64,000 bases of DNA from an uncultured Clostridia bacterium (lineage in GTDB: Bacteria > Bacillota > Clostridia > Christensenellales > Aristaeellaceae), in the NCBI GenBank assembly GCA_946627565.1, contig CAMOVR010000001.1, positions 33,242 through 97,241 of the forward strand, given 5' to 3'. The translations under genes were made by a program, and so were the position numbers. The notes below the pieces were generated by a model. It saw only the letters and a program-made list of their open reading frames with translations, did no database searches and was not told the DNA's origin. This document shows, piece by piece, positions 21,181 to 30,024 of the stretch. Position 1 is the first letter of the stretch, and each line of letters starts with the position of its first letter.

Positions 21181-23187
21181 TCAGTCCGTCCTATCGTCGC
21201 GGTCATACCTGAAGTATACCGTGGCCAGAGGCGGAATGATGATGGACAGGGTGTACTGGAATTCATGCCAGCCTTCCCTGCGGGTATGGATCGGTTCAGC
21301 GTTGTACTGATTCGAACCGCCGAATTCTTCGGCATCTGTATTCATGATTTCCGTGATTGTGCCGGCGGCAGGCAGGCCGATCTGATAGTCCCGGTGGCAG
21401 ACCGGCGTGAAGTTTGTCATGCACAGGATGGCATTCCCGTGTGTGTCCCAGCGGATAAAACCAACCACGGAATTATCATGGTCATTGGCCTGTACCCACT
21501 GAAATCCGCTCCAGGAATCATCCACCTCATAAAATGCCGGTGAGGTACGATAGATTTCATTGAGACGCTTTACGCACTTCTGCAGCTGAGGATGTTTGTC
21601 ATACAGCAGCAGGAACCAGTCCAGCTGTTCCCCGTAGCGCCATTCAATGAACTGTCCGAACTCATTGCCCATGAACATCAGCTTTTTCCCGGGATGGGCC
21701 ATGGTGTAGCCGTACAGCGCTCTGAGGCCTGCGAATTTCTTCCAGATGTCACCGGGCTGCTTGTCGATCATGGAGCATTTGCCGTGCACCACTTCATCAT
21801 GAGAGAAAGGAAGGATGAAGTGTTCGGAGAAGGCATAGAACAGGGAGAACGTCAGCTTGTCGTGATGCCATTTCCGGTAGATGGGGTCCATCTTGATGTA
21901 GGCCAGTATATCGTTCATCCAGCCCATGTTCCATTTGAACGTAAAACCCAGGCCGCCTTCAGCCAGAGACTTCGTCACACCCGGGAAGGCATGGGATTCT
22001 TCAGCAATCATCATGATGCCAGGGAACTGTCTGGTGATCGTCTGGTTGAGCTTCTGCAGAAATGCAATGCCTTCCAGATACTCCCGCCCGCCCAGATGGT
22101 TTGGCAGCCACTGGCCGTCTTCACGGCAGAAATCCAGATAAACCATGGCTGAGACAGCATCCACGCGGATACCGTCAGCATGGAACCATTCCAGCCAGAA
22201 ACAGGCAGAGGAAAGAAGGAAGGACTGAACTTCGCCTCTGGCAAGATCAAACATGCATGTTCCCCACTGCGGCATTTCGCCCTTGCGGGGATCGGGGTGC
22301 TCGTAACAGGTGGTTCCGTCAAACAGACGCAGACCGGATTCATTCCTGGGAAAATGTGCGGGTACCCAGTCCAGAATAACACCGATTCCAGCTTCGTGAA
22401 AGCGGTCGATCATTTCCTGGAACTGTGCAGGGGTACCGTACCGGGAAGTGGCGGAGAAAAAGCCTGTGACCTGATATCCCCAGGACATGTCAAGAGGATG
22501 CTCCATGACGGGCATGAACTCCACGTGGGTATAGCCCATTTCCTTGACATAGGGTATCAGAGCATCTGCTGTTTCAAGGTATGTCATGACGCGGCCGGCG
22601 GTATCACCGGTTTTTTCGTCTGTTCCTGTGTTTCCAAGACCGTCCTTGGTGGACCCCACACGGCGCCAGGAACCCAGATGTACTTCATAGATGTTGACAG
22701 GCTTCTTATAGGGTTCAAACTTGCGGCGTGCTTCCATCCACTCCCCGTCTTTCCAGCTGTAGGCGGAAAGATCATACAGAACGGAAGCGTCGGCAGGCCG
22801 CAGCTGGCTGAAAAATGCATAAGGATCTGCACGTTCATGCCATTCATCGTTCTGTGTCAGAATGGCATATTTGTAAGTTTTCAGCTTATCAGCAGCGTCA
22901 GAACAGTCGTACTTTCCCGGATGCGATGCCGGATCAAACAGTTCAGTGGGCAGAAGGATTTCCCAGGTCCCGTCGAACTGTTTCACCATGGGGGTAGCAT
23001 GAATATCCCAGTCGTTGAATTCACCCACCAGGCTGACCTGTTTGGCATTGGGTGCCCAGACACTGAAATGCCAGACCTGTTTGCCATCCTGCAAGTCAGG
23101 ATGTGCGCCAAGCATTTCATATGCGCGGGCATTGATTCCCTGATGAAAAGCCTCCCTAACGGCTGCATCAGGAGCCACATAGCGCAT
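21181..23187 (-). CDS. glgB: 1,4-alpha-glucan branching enzyme
   Basis: WAPNAKQVSLVGEFNDWD, YTHVEFMPVMEHPLDMSWGYQVTGFF, DGIRVDAVSAMVYLDF, MMIAEESHAFPGVT, LPFSHDEVVHGK. Confidence 0.96.
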   Translation of the reverse strand: MRYVAPDAAVREAFHQGINARAYEMLGAHPDLQDGKQVWHFSVWAPNAKQVSLVGEFNDWDIHATPMVKQFDGTWEILLPTELFDPASHPGKYDCSDAADKLKTYKYAILTQNDEWHERADPYAFFSQLRPADASVLYDLSAYSWKDGEWMEARRKFEPYKKPVNIYEVHLGSWRRVGSTKDGLGNTGTDEKTGDTAGRVMTYLETADALIPYVKEMGYTHVEFMPVMEHPLDMSWGYQVTGFFSATSRYGTPAQFQEMIDRFHEAGIGVILDWVPAHFPRNESGLRLFDGTTCYEHPDPRKGEMPQWGTCMFDLARGEVQSFLLSSACFWLEWFHADGIRVDAVSAMVYLDFCREDGQWLPNHLGGREYLEGIAFLQKLNQTITRQFPGIMMIAEESHAFPGVTKSLAEGGLGFTFKWNMGWMNDILAYIKMDPIYRKWHHDKLTFSLFYAFSEHFILPFSHDEVVHGKCSMIDKQPGDIWKKFAGLRALYGYTMAHPGKKLMFMGNEFGQFIEWRYGEQLDWFLLLYDKHPQLQKCVKRLNEIYRTSPAFYEVDDSWSGFQWVQANDHDNSVVGFIRWDTHGNAILCMTNFTPVCHRDYQIGLPAAGTITEIMNTDAEEFGGSNQYNAEPIHTRREGWHEFQYTLSIIIPPLATVYFRYDRDDRTD

Positions 23188-23252
23188 AGAAAAGCACCGT
23201 CCTTTACAGTAGTTTTAACCATGTAAAAAAACCAATACAGAACTTCACGCCT

Positions 23253-23282
23253 ATTGTAAACGATAACTCATGCTTGCGTCAA
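23253..23282 (-). promoter_or_regulatory. Candidate sigma-A promoter for the glg operon
   Basis: Minus strand TTGACG - 18 bp - TACAAT upstream of glgB. Confidence 0.5.
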
Positions 23283-23636
23283 GTTTCTTCCAGCCCCGGC
23301 ATACCACCAACTTTCCTTTGGCATTCAGGCATCATTCTTTCCTCTGCATGCAGATGTGCCGTACCTGTAAAAACCGGAAAACGTATGCACCGTCACAGCA
23401 TCCGATTCTGTGGCCTCCCGCATCCGGTGCGGCAGCACTGCTTCTGTTCCATCACGGAACAGCTGAAACAGCATATATAATGTATAGCATAAATCCGGCG
23501 AAAATGCAAAATGAAAAACGTGATTTGTAAAATATCGGCATCTATATAAATTCTTTTGTGTTTTCATCTTTTTCAGGGAAGAAAACGGCCGTCAAAAGCG
23601 TTTGCTAACTGGAATCCCTAGTAAGGAGATGAGAAA

Positions 23637-24158
23637 ATGGCGGAACCCGGTACCGCTCAGCAGCGGGAAGAGACAAGCACCCTGAGCTTTGCCGAGCTGT
23701 ATGAACGATATGCCACAGATGTTCTCCGGGTCTGTTATTCCTATCTGGGAGACAGGCAGAAAGCAGAGGATGTCTGCCAGGATGCCTTTGTCAAACTGAT
23801 GGTTACGCAGCCGGAGCTGAAGGTAGGAAGTGAAAAAGCCTGGCTGCTGAAGGTTGCCCTCAACCGGTGCCGGGATTTATGGCGTGGAGCCTGGTTCAAA
23901 CGGGTTGTTCTGGGTTCTCCTGCCTTTGAACTTTTTCCTGCCCCGGATGATTTTGAAAAGCTGGAGGATGAGGAAGCCATCATGAAGGCGGTCAACCAGC
24001 TGTCGCCGGATTTCAAGGAAATTGTTCTGCTGCATTATTACCAGGGATTTGGCATCAGTGAAATATCAGAGATGCTGTCCATACCCGAGGGTACAGTTTC
24101 TTCCAGACTATCCCGCAGCCGGAAAAAACTGGAAAGTCTGCTGGCAGAAAACGTCTGA
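23637..24158 (+). CDS. RNA polymerase sigma-70 factor, ECF subfamily
   Basis: Region 2 YATDVLRVCYSYLGDRQKAEDVCQDAFVKLM; region 4 FKEIVLLHYYQGFGISEISEMLSIPEGTVSSRLSRSRKKL; AAGGAG RBS. Confidence 0.93.
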   Translation: MAEPGTAQQREETSTLSFAELYERYATDVLRVCYSYLGDRQKAEDVCQDAFVKLMVTQPELKVGSEKAWLLKVALNRCRDLWRGAWFKRVVLGSPAFELFPAPDDFEKLEDEEAIMKAVNQLSPDFKEIVLLHYYQGFGISEISEMLSIPEGTVSSRLSRSRKKLESLLAENV

Positions 24159-24211
24159 ATCATTCATTTGATAATATAGAAAATGAAAATAAAAACAGGG
24201 TTATTTGGCGC

Positions 24212-25144
24212 GTGGGAAAGGTGGAACTTACTGTGAAACTTGATAGTATTCCTCAGATGGCGGACAGGGCGCTTGCAGGACTTCAGGCAGGCCCGGATCT
24301 CCGGCTCCGGATTCAGATGGAAGCCATACGAAAGGAACAGCGGAGGAAGACGATGATGTCCGTGGGCAGAGCGGCAACTGCTGTATGCTGTGCTGTCCTT
24401 GTGCTGGCGCTTATTCTTAATCCGCAGCAGAGAGTACAGGAATTCGCGGCTCCGAGTATCACATCCCTGCCTCTGGGCAGCGGTGTGGAGAGTTCGGATG
24501 AACCTGCGGTCCTTGGCGAAGCCAGCATCCAGGGCGGAAGACAGAATGCTGACAGCGGCATCTGGGCTGCATCTGAGAACGGGGCGTTTCCTCTCATCGG
24601 ACTGAAAGGGTCATATTACAGACAGATGACCATCAGCGTTTCCATCCCCTCTTCCCAGCTGACGGAAGTTGGAAGCGTGGAGGAGTTTACCACGGAACCG
24701 TCCCTGTCGGATGCATCCATTATTTCCAGCAACTGTGTCAATGCAGGTGAAACCATTTACGCGGTTACAGGCATGGAATCCACATTCCTTGCCGCACAGA
24801 GCAGCGGAAGACAGTGCCTGTTCCAGCGTGTCAGTTTTAACGGGAAAGCCCTGACACAGAGCGAGACACTTGCTGACACGCTGCAGCTGAAGGGACACAT
24901 TCAGTCCATGACGCTCAGCGGAAAAGGTACAGTGCAGGGGGAAAGCGCTGAAGCCCTCTTTGATACACTGGTGAACAACAGTGTCTATGAAAGCAGCGGT
25001 GCGCTTTCCACAGATTCTGTCCTGACCATCACAACAGACAGCGGCCTGAGCGCACAGATGCTGGTCAGGGACGACAGGCTCAGTGCCTGCGGCATCTGGA
25101 GCTGTCCGGAATTCTTCGAAGCATTTGATAAAAACGCAGACTGA
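24212..25144 (+). CDS. Single-TM membrane protein, possible anti-sigma partner of the upstream ECF factor
   Basis: 54 bp after the ECF gene; cytoplasmic N-terminus, one TM helix (AVCCAVLVLALIL), extracytoplasmic C-terminal domain; no recognised family; start (GTG) uncertain. Confidence 0.6.
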   Translation: MGKVELTVKLDSIPQMADRALAGLQAGPDLRLRIQMEAIRKEQRRKTMMSVGRAATAVCCAVLVLALILNPQQRVQEFAAPSITSLPLGSGVESSDEPAVLGEASIQGGRQNADSGIWAASENGAFPLIGLKGSYYRQMTISVSIPSSQLTEVGSVEEFTTEPSLSDASIISSNCVNAGETIYAVTGMESTFLAAQSSGRQCLFQRVSFNGKALTQSETLADTLQLKGHIQSMTLSGKGTVQGESAEALFDTLVNNSVYESSGALSTDSVLTITTDSGLSAQMLVRDDRLSACGIWSCPEFFEAFDKNAD

Positions 25145-25148
25145 CCCC

Positions 25149-25189
25149 AAAAAGAGCAGGGATGCCATCTTGGCATCCCTGCTCTTTTT
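25149..25189. terminator. Bidirectional intrinsic terminator between converging genes
   Basis: Perfect 19-bp arms aaaaagagcagggatgcca/tggcatccctgctcttttt, 3-nt loop, A and T tracts on both sides. Confidence 0.9.
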
Positions 25190-25203
25190 TTCGGCTTTGG
25201 GAG

Positions 25204-26052
25204 TCAGTTTTTTGCTTCCTCGTGCCGCTTTGCCTTTAAATACCGTTCCAGCTTGCGCTTGACACGCTGCAGTGCGTTGTCTATGGATTTGGCATGCCGG
25301 CCCAGGAGAGCCGCTATTTCAACATAGCTTTTTCCGTCAAGGTACAGATCCAGTGCGTCCTTTTCCAGATCGGAGAGCATCTCGTTGAGCTGGGTATGAA
25401 TGCCGGCCAGGTCCTCCTGGGAGATGATCAGCTCCTCCGGATTGTCCACATGGCCCTCTACGATGATATCCATCAGTGTGCGGTCGGATTCTTCATCATA
25501 AATCGGTTTGTTCAGAGAAACATAGCTGTTAAGCGGAATATGTTTCTGTCTGGTGGCCGTCTTGATGGCAGTGATAATCTGTCTTGTAATGCACAGCTCG
25601 GCAAAGGCCCGGAAGGAAGACAGCTTATCGGGCCTGAAATCCCTCACTGCCTTAAACAGGCCAATCATGCCTTCCTGTACCAGGTCCTCGTGGTCTGCAC
25701 CTATGAGGAAGTAGCTTCGTGCTTTGGAACGGACGAAATTCTTGTATTTGTTCAGCAGGTATTCCATGGCCAGGGAGTCACCCTCATGACAGATATCCAC
25801 CACATGCTCATCGGTCATATCGCCGTATCCCGAGCGCAGAATGGGGTCCATGTCGCTCAGGTCATCGCTTTCTTCTTCCGGCATGGAGGTATCAGCCTTG
25901 GCGCCATACCTCTGCTGTGCTGCACGTATGGCTTCCATTGTGGCAAGCTCTTCGTCGGTATAGCCGATATCAGTATCCGGCACATGCTCCTCTTCACCGG
26001 CGTCATGATCCACGAATGCCTCCATGGATTCGTGATAAAGCTCCTCGTCCAT
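25204..26052 (-). CDS. sigH: RNA polymerase sigma factor SigH family with a long acidic N-terminal extension
   Basis: YKNFVRSKARSYFLIGADHEDLVQEGMIGLFKAVRDFRPDKLSSFRAFAELCITRQIITAIKTATRQKHIPLNSYVSLNKPIYDEESDRTLMDII; synteny with yacP/rlmB/thyX/mrnC. Confidence 0.95.
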   Translation of the reverse strand: MDEELYHESMEAFVDHDAGEEEHVPDTDIGYTDEELATMEAIRAAQQRYGAKADTSMPEEESDDLSDMDPILRSGYGDMTDEHVVDICHEGDSLAMEYLLNKYKNFVRSKARSYFLIGADHEDLVQEGMIGLFKAVRDFRPDKLSSFRAFAELCITRQIITAIKTATRQKHIPLNSYVSLNKPIYDEESDRTLMDIIVEGHVDNPEELIISQEDLAGIHTQLNEMLSDLEKDALDLYLDGKSYVEIAALLGRHAKSIDNALQRVKRKLERYLKAKRHEEAKN

Positions 26053-26072
26053 GATGTCCTCTTTCGCTGCGT

Positions 26073-26579
26073 CTAGCTTCTTCGCAGCCGTTCTAATTTG
26101 TTCAGCGTATCTTCGGATAGCCTCCCGCTCAGGGGCTTGCGCTGAAAACCTGAATCCCTGCGGTAACTGCCCAGACCGTGGTCTCGCTGCTCACGCAGTT
26201 CTCTGAGCAGTTCCCGGCTGGTCATACGCACGGCACCGGTAGAAAGCACCTGGGACTGCTCCAGTCCGTCAGATGTTGCGACCCGGACCGAGCGGTACTT
26301 TGGCGTCTGAGCCACAAGACGTTCTATAAAGCTGTCTGCTGTTTCTCCATGCCGTGTATATACCACCCTGATGTTGGCAGCCATTTCATCGGTGGTTGTG
26401 CGCCGGTCAGACTGCCATCCGTCAAAAACCAGGACGACCTCCTCATTGGCGTAGCCGCTGTAGTCCTGCAGTGCCCGGATCAGCTGATCCCGGCTTTCGT
26501 CGATGGACCAGTTATGTTTCTGTACCTCGTGCCAGGCACCGATCACATTGTAGCCGTCCACCACCAGAAGGGGTTTCAT
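26073..26579 (-). CDS. yacP: NYN domain protein (YacP family)
   Basis: LLVVDGYNVIGAW, VVLVFDGWQSDRRTTTDEMAANIRVVYTRHGETADSFIERL. Confidence 0.93.
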   Translation of the reverse strand: MKPLLVVDGYNVIGAWHEVQKHNWSIDESRDQLIRALQDYSGYANEEVVLVFDGWQSDRRTTTDEMAANIRVVYTRHGETADSFIERLVAQTPKYRSVRVATSDGLEQSQVLSTGAVRMTSRELLRELREQRDHGLGSYRRDSGFQRKPLSGRLSEDTLNKLERLRRS

Positions 26580-27634
26580 GAGCGCCTCGAGTCAAGTACC
26601 CTGTACATCATGATTCCGGCAGCAACGGAGGCATTGAGGGAATCGATGTGTCCCCTCATGGGCAGACTGACCTGAACATCGCTGTTTTCCAGTACCAGTC
26701 TGGAAATGCCCTCGCCTTCACTGCCGATAACCAGAATGCAGGGTCCCTTAAAGTCGATTTTCCGGTAATCCTTTCCTTCCATGGTTACGGCGTAGACCCA
26801 CATGCCCTGACGCTTGAGATCTTCCAGTGTACGGTTCAGATTGGAGACTCTGGCGACTTTCATGTGCTCAATGGCGCCTGCACTGGCTTTTACAGCAGCC
26901 GGCGTCAGGCCCACAGAACGCCTTGCGGGTACAATGACGCCGTGCGCTCCTGCGCATTCGGCAGACCGGATGACAGCACCGAGATTGTGCGGATCGGTAA
27001 CGCCGTCAAGGACGACCAGGAAGGGATCCTCCCCTTTTGCGGCGGCTGCATCCAGCATATCCTGCACAGTGGCATAGGCGTAGGCGGATGCATAGGCAAT
27101 CATACCCTGATGATGCGGTGCGATTTCGTCAAGCCTTGCTTTGTCCACTTCCTGGATGTTGACGTGGGCATCCCGTGCCATCTGAAGAATCTCTCTGGCA
27201 GAGCCCTGGAGTTCTCCCCTGGCAACCAGGAGCTTTTCCAGATCCCGGTTGCTTTTCAGGGCTTCCCGGATCGGATTGCGTCCAATGAGCAGGTTATCCG
27301 CAGGCAGATTCTCTTCCTTTGGCGGCATGGCGGGTACATGCTCAAATTCCCGGTAGCTCTTTTCGGCTTCCCTGTGGTCAATTTCAGGTTTTGGGCCGCG
27401 CCGGTCACTGAAACCGGGTCTGGGCTTCTGGAACCTGGCACCACCCCGGCGGTCCTGAAAACCGGCCTTTTTGCCTTTGAATGCGGGCCGGTTCCTGTCA
27501 AAGCGGGAATCCTCTCCGGAAGATTCCTCAGCGGGCCTGCGTTTCTGGGCGTATTTCCCCTGGTAGCGCTTTCCTTCTTCTTCAAAGGGCTGATCTCTCC
27601 AGGTTTTTCTCTGGGGCTTCTGATAAAATGCCAT
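26576..27634 (-). CDS. rlmB: 23S rRNA (guanosine(2251)-2'-O)-methyltransferase RlmB with basic RG-rich N-terminal extension
   Basis: LIGRNPIREALKSNRDLEKLLVA, LVVLDGVTDPHNLGAVIRSAECAGAHGVIVPARRSVGLTPAAVKASAGAIEHMKVARV, IGSEGEGISRLV (SPOUT); about 110 aa of R/K/G/F-rich sequence before the domain. Confidence 0.94.
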   Translation of the reverse strand: MAFYQKPQRKTWRDQPFEEEGKRYQGKYAQKRRPAEESSGEDSRFDRNRPAFKGKKAGFQDRRGGARFQKPRPGFSDRRGPKPEIDHREAEKSYREFEHVPAMPPKEENLPADNLLIGRNPIREALKSNRDLEKLLVARGELQGSAREILQMARDAHVNIQEVDKARLDEIAPHHQGMIAYASAYAYATVQDMLDAAAAKGEDPFLVVLDGVTDPHNLGAVIRSAECAGAHGVIVPARRSVGLTPAAVKASAGAIEHMKVARVSNLNRTLEDLKRQGMWVYAVTMEGKDYRKIDFKGPCILVIGSEGEGISRLVLENSDVQVSLPMRGHIDSLNASVAAGIMMYRVLDSRRS

Positions 27635-27649
27635 GAATCTGCTTCTCCT

Positions 27650-28396
27650 TTAATTCCTGTTCCTGTATTTCTCAACCAGTTCCTGCCGTGCCTGACGGAT
27701 CTCAGCGGCCTTTCCGCAGCTTTTGCTTCCCTCCGGACAGCCTCCCCGGAGGCAGCCCGGACCTGCATCCATAAACAGTGCCGGCGCGACTTCCATACAT
27801 GCCTCGTGCATGCGCGTTGCCAGTTCACGTATTTCCCACTGAGCCCGGTTGCACATTCTCAGACTGAAGAAATGTCTGAGCTCCCTGGCATTCATGGTGA
27901 CCAGCATGCGGGTCTCGCAGGCCCCAGGCAGAACAAAGCGGGCATCTTCGTTGGTACCCTCGCCGTTTTTCCCGAGCTTTTCCTGCCACTGACAGTACCA
28001 TTCCTGCATGGTTGCCATCTGGCTCTCATAGGTCCGGACAGCATCTTCACCCAGGGCTTCTATTCTCGGGGGGATCACATATCCAAACCCTGTCTCATAG
28101 GAGACATACCGTTGACTCTGAACGGAGAAGCTTGCCAGCCGGTGCCGCGTGATCTGCGCCAGAAGTGTCCGGCTGACACCTTCCAGGGCAAAGGTAAAAG
28201 AGGCATGTTCCAGCACAGACTCGTGGCCCATGCTGAGGATTTTTTCCACAAATGCGGTCTGGTCCTTTTCTGTAATCCGCTGCAGAAGATCGTTTACATG
28301 TGCACCTGAATAGCACAGACGGGCTCCCATGGCCACCATTTCTTCGGGCGAGAGCGTGTGCCGGATCAGTTCACAGTGCATCTTTACTCTGGGCAT
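27650..28396 (-). CDS. thyX: Flavin-dependent thymidylate synthase
   Basis: SVLEHASFTFALEGVSRTLLAQITRHRLASFSVQSQRYV (RHRxxSxxxxSxR signature). Confidence 0.96.
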   Translation of the reverse strand: MPRVKMHCELIRHTLSPEEMVAMGARLCYSGAHVNDLLQRITEKDQTAFVEKILSMGHESVLEHASFTFALEGVSRTLLAQITRHRLASFSVQSQRYVSYETGFGYVIPPRIEALGEDAVRTYESQMATMQEWYCQWQEKLGKNGEGTNEDARFVLPGACETRMLVTMNARELRHFFSLRMCNRAQWEIRELATRMHEACMEVAPALFMDAGPGCLRGGCPEGSKSCGKAAEIRQARQELVEKYRNRN

Positions 28397-28812
28397 GCCT
28401 CTCCTCCTGTTTCATTGTTTTCAATCCGAGAGCAGAGCTCCCGGATCCGGTCCTCCTGTCCGGTCAGATACAGGTAACCGAACAGCGTTTCCAGAGCGGT
28501 GGCTTTCTGGTAGTCCTCCGGACTCTGGTGCTTTGGCGCCGGATGCCGTGCATGGGCATTTCTGCCGCGCCTTGCAATGGATGCTTCCTTTTCAGAAAGG
28601 AAGGGTTCCACCAGGCGGAAAGCGGCAGCCTGGGCCTGTGCATTGACTGCCTGCACTGCTTCTTCATGCATATGATGAAGGTTCAGTTTTCTGAAGAACA
28701 GACGGCTGCGGACCAGCAGGTCCCATATCGTATCACCGATATAGGCAAGCCTCAGCGGGCTCTGCAGTTCAGCCTCGGTCAGCTGCATCGGCTCTTCTCC
28801 ATGAAGCAGCAA
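28384..28812 (-). CDS. mrnC: Mini-ribonuclease 3
   Basis: LRLAYIGDTIWDLLVRSRL, GRNAHARHPAPKHQSPEDYQKATALETLFGYLYLTGQ. Confidence 0.93.
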   Translation of the reverse strand: MLLHGEEPMQLTEAELQSPLRLAYIGDTIWDLLVRSRLFFRKLNLHHMHEEAVQAVNAQAQAAAFRLVEPFLSEKEASIARRGRNAHARHPAPKHQSPEDYQKATALETLFGYLYLTGQEDRIRELCSRIENNETGGEACPE

Positions 28813-29016
28813 AAGCGTCCCTCCCCGGTTTGGAATCAGCCGTATTATAGCATAACGAACATATGCTGAAAAGCGCCAGAGGCTGTATTATGTCGGTGAG
28901 GTACAACACACCGGTACAGCGCTGGTGCCCTTTTCGTAATGCTTTTTCATATCCTGTTTTCTTGCCCGGAAGTAATAATGAATGCTGAAGCCTGCTGCAG
29001 AAGTATTTCTAAGCAC

Positions 29017-29044
29017 AACAAAACCCCTTGCTGATGCAAGGGGC
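29017..29044 (-). terminator. Intrinsic terminator downstream of the tRNA-Lys pair
   Basis: Minus strand CCCCTTGC-ATCA-GCAAGGGG-TTTTGTTG. Confidence 0.85.
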
Positions 29045-29050
29045 TGCAAG

Positions 29051-29123
29051 TACACCATCAGGGACTCGAACCCTGGACACCCTGATTAAGAGTCAGGTGC
29101 TCTACCAACTGAGCTAATGGTGC
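29051..29123 (-). tRNA. tRNA-Lys (anticodon CTT), copy 2
   Basis: Minus strand GCACCATTAGCTCAGTTGGTAGAGCACCTGACTCTTAATCAGGGTGTCCAGGGTTCGAGTCCCTGATGGTGTA folds as a 73-nt cloverleaf; loop CTCTTAA; CCA not encoded. Confidence 0.95.
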
Positions 29124-29126
29124 ATG

Positions 29127-29199
29127 TACACCATCAGGGACTCGAACCCTGGACACCCTGATTAAGAGTCAGGTGCTCTACCAACTGAGCTAATGGTGC
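29127..29199 (-). tRNA. tRNA-Lys (anticodon CTT), copy 1
   Basis: Identical 73-nt cloverleaf to the copy at 29051-29123. Confidence 0.95.
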
Positions 29200-29227
29200 A
29201 TGCGTCCGCTTCAAGCGAACAATGCGT

Positions 29228-29255
29228 ATTATACACGCTTTGAAATTCCTGTCAA
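29228..29255 (-). promoter_or_regulatory. Sigma-A promoter for the tRNA-Lys pair
   Basis: Minus strand TTGACA - 16 bp - TATAAT. Confidence 0.75.
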
Positions 29256-29446
29256 CGTCTTTTTTTTGCGCCGCTTTTCGTAGGAAAGGCATGATGGCAT
29301 CTTCTTATGCGCATTGATATACCTGCGGTATCTGCTTGACTGATGGCAGCCCGTCATGATACATGGAAAGTCGAGAATAAAGAAAAAAGGAAAACGGGAC
29401 TTGCAGAATTACTTCTGAAATCTTTCCGAAATCCTTCTGCAATGTA

Positions 29447-29944
29447 TCAACCGTTTTCCCCTGGCTGTTCATCCGAATCGTTCCGCAAAACACTGCGGCT
29501 CCTGAATAAGTAGTAGACAAATCTTATAAGAAAAGCGGCAGCTGTTATTGGAAAGAAATACATCATCACTGGCCCGAAAAAGGACAGAGCCGCGAAATAA
29601 AGCGTGCCGATGATATAGTTCCCTCTGCAGAAAAGCCGGGCAACCGTAATGCTGCCCGCGATTGTGCTGAAAAGCCAGAGTGTCGTTGCCAGGCCTGATT
29701 CCAGCGGCAGAAGCGAATACATCGAGCTGTCATATACCCTGCGGTAAATATCAATCCACTGACGGTTAACGGAAAGCAGAAAGAAAATGGCGCTGCACGT
29801 CATCAGAATGTATTGGATCAGAAGCTTGCCGTTGATGTAAACCCGCGTGCCGTTTCCATCCCTTACGGCCAGAAAGAGGCGCTTTTCCAGCTCACGGAGT
29901 TCCTGCGGACTCAGGTTGTTCTGATTCAGATCATTTTGATCCAT
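29447..29944 (-). CDS. Hypothetical multi-TM membrane protein
   Basis: 165-aa ORF with about four hydrophobic helices; no recognised family. Confidence 0.6.
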   Translation of the reverse strand: MDQNDLNQNNLSPQELRELEKRLFLAVRDGNGTRVYINGKLLIQYILMTCSAIFFLLSVNRQWIDIYRRVYDSSMYSLLPLESGLATTLWLFSTIAGSITVARLFCRGNYIIGTLYFAALSFFGPVMMYFFPITAAAFLIRFVYYLFRSRSVLRNDSDEQPGENG

Positions 29945-30024
29945 TCGTTGATCTCCTGTCAGTTCCAGTTTCTATAGGATAACCAGGCAGGACACGGAAG
30001 TACCGTGCCCTGCCTGGAAACGAC

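Noticed and set aside
22180-23226. 348-aa plus-strand ORF opposite glgB
   Set aside because: Antisense shadow of the branching enzyme gene.
23325-23567. 80-aa minus-strand ORF in the glgB/ECF divergent spacer
   Set aside because: No convincing RBS or domain; lies in a regulatory spacer.
29305-29520. 71-aa minus-strand ORF
   Set aside because: Overlaps the 3' end of the better-supported membrane protein gene and mostly covers a terminator-like spacer; no motif or RBS.
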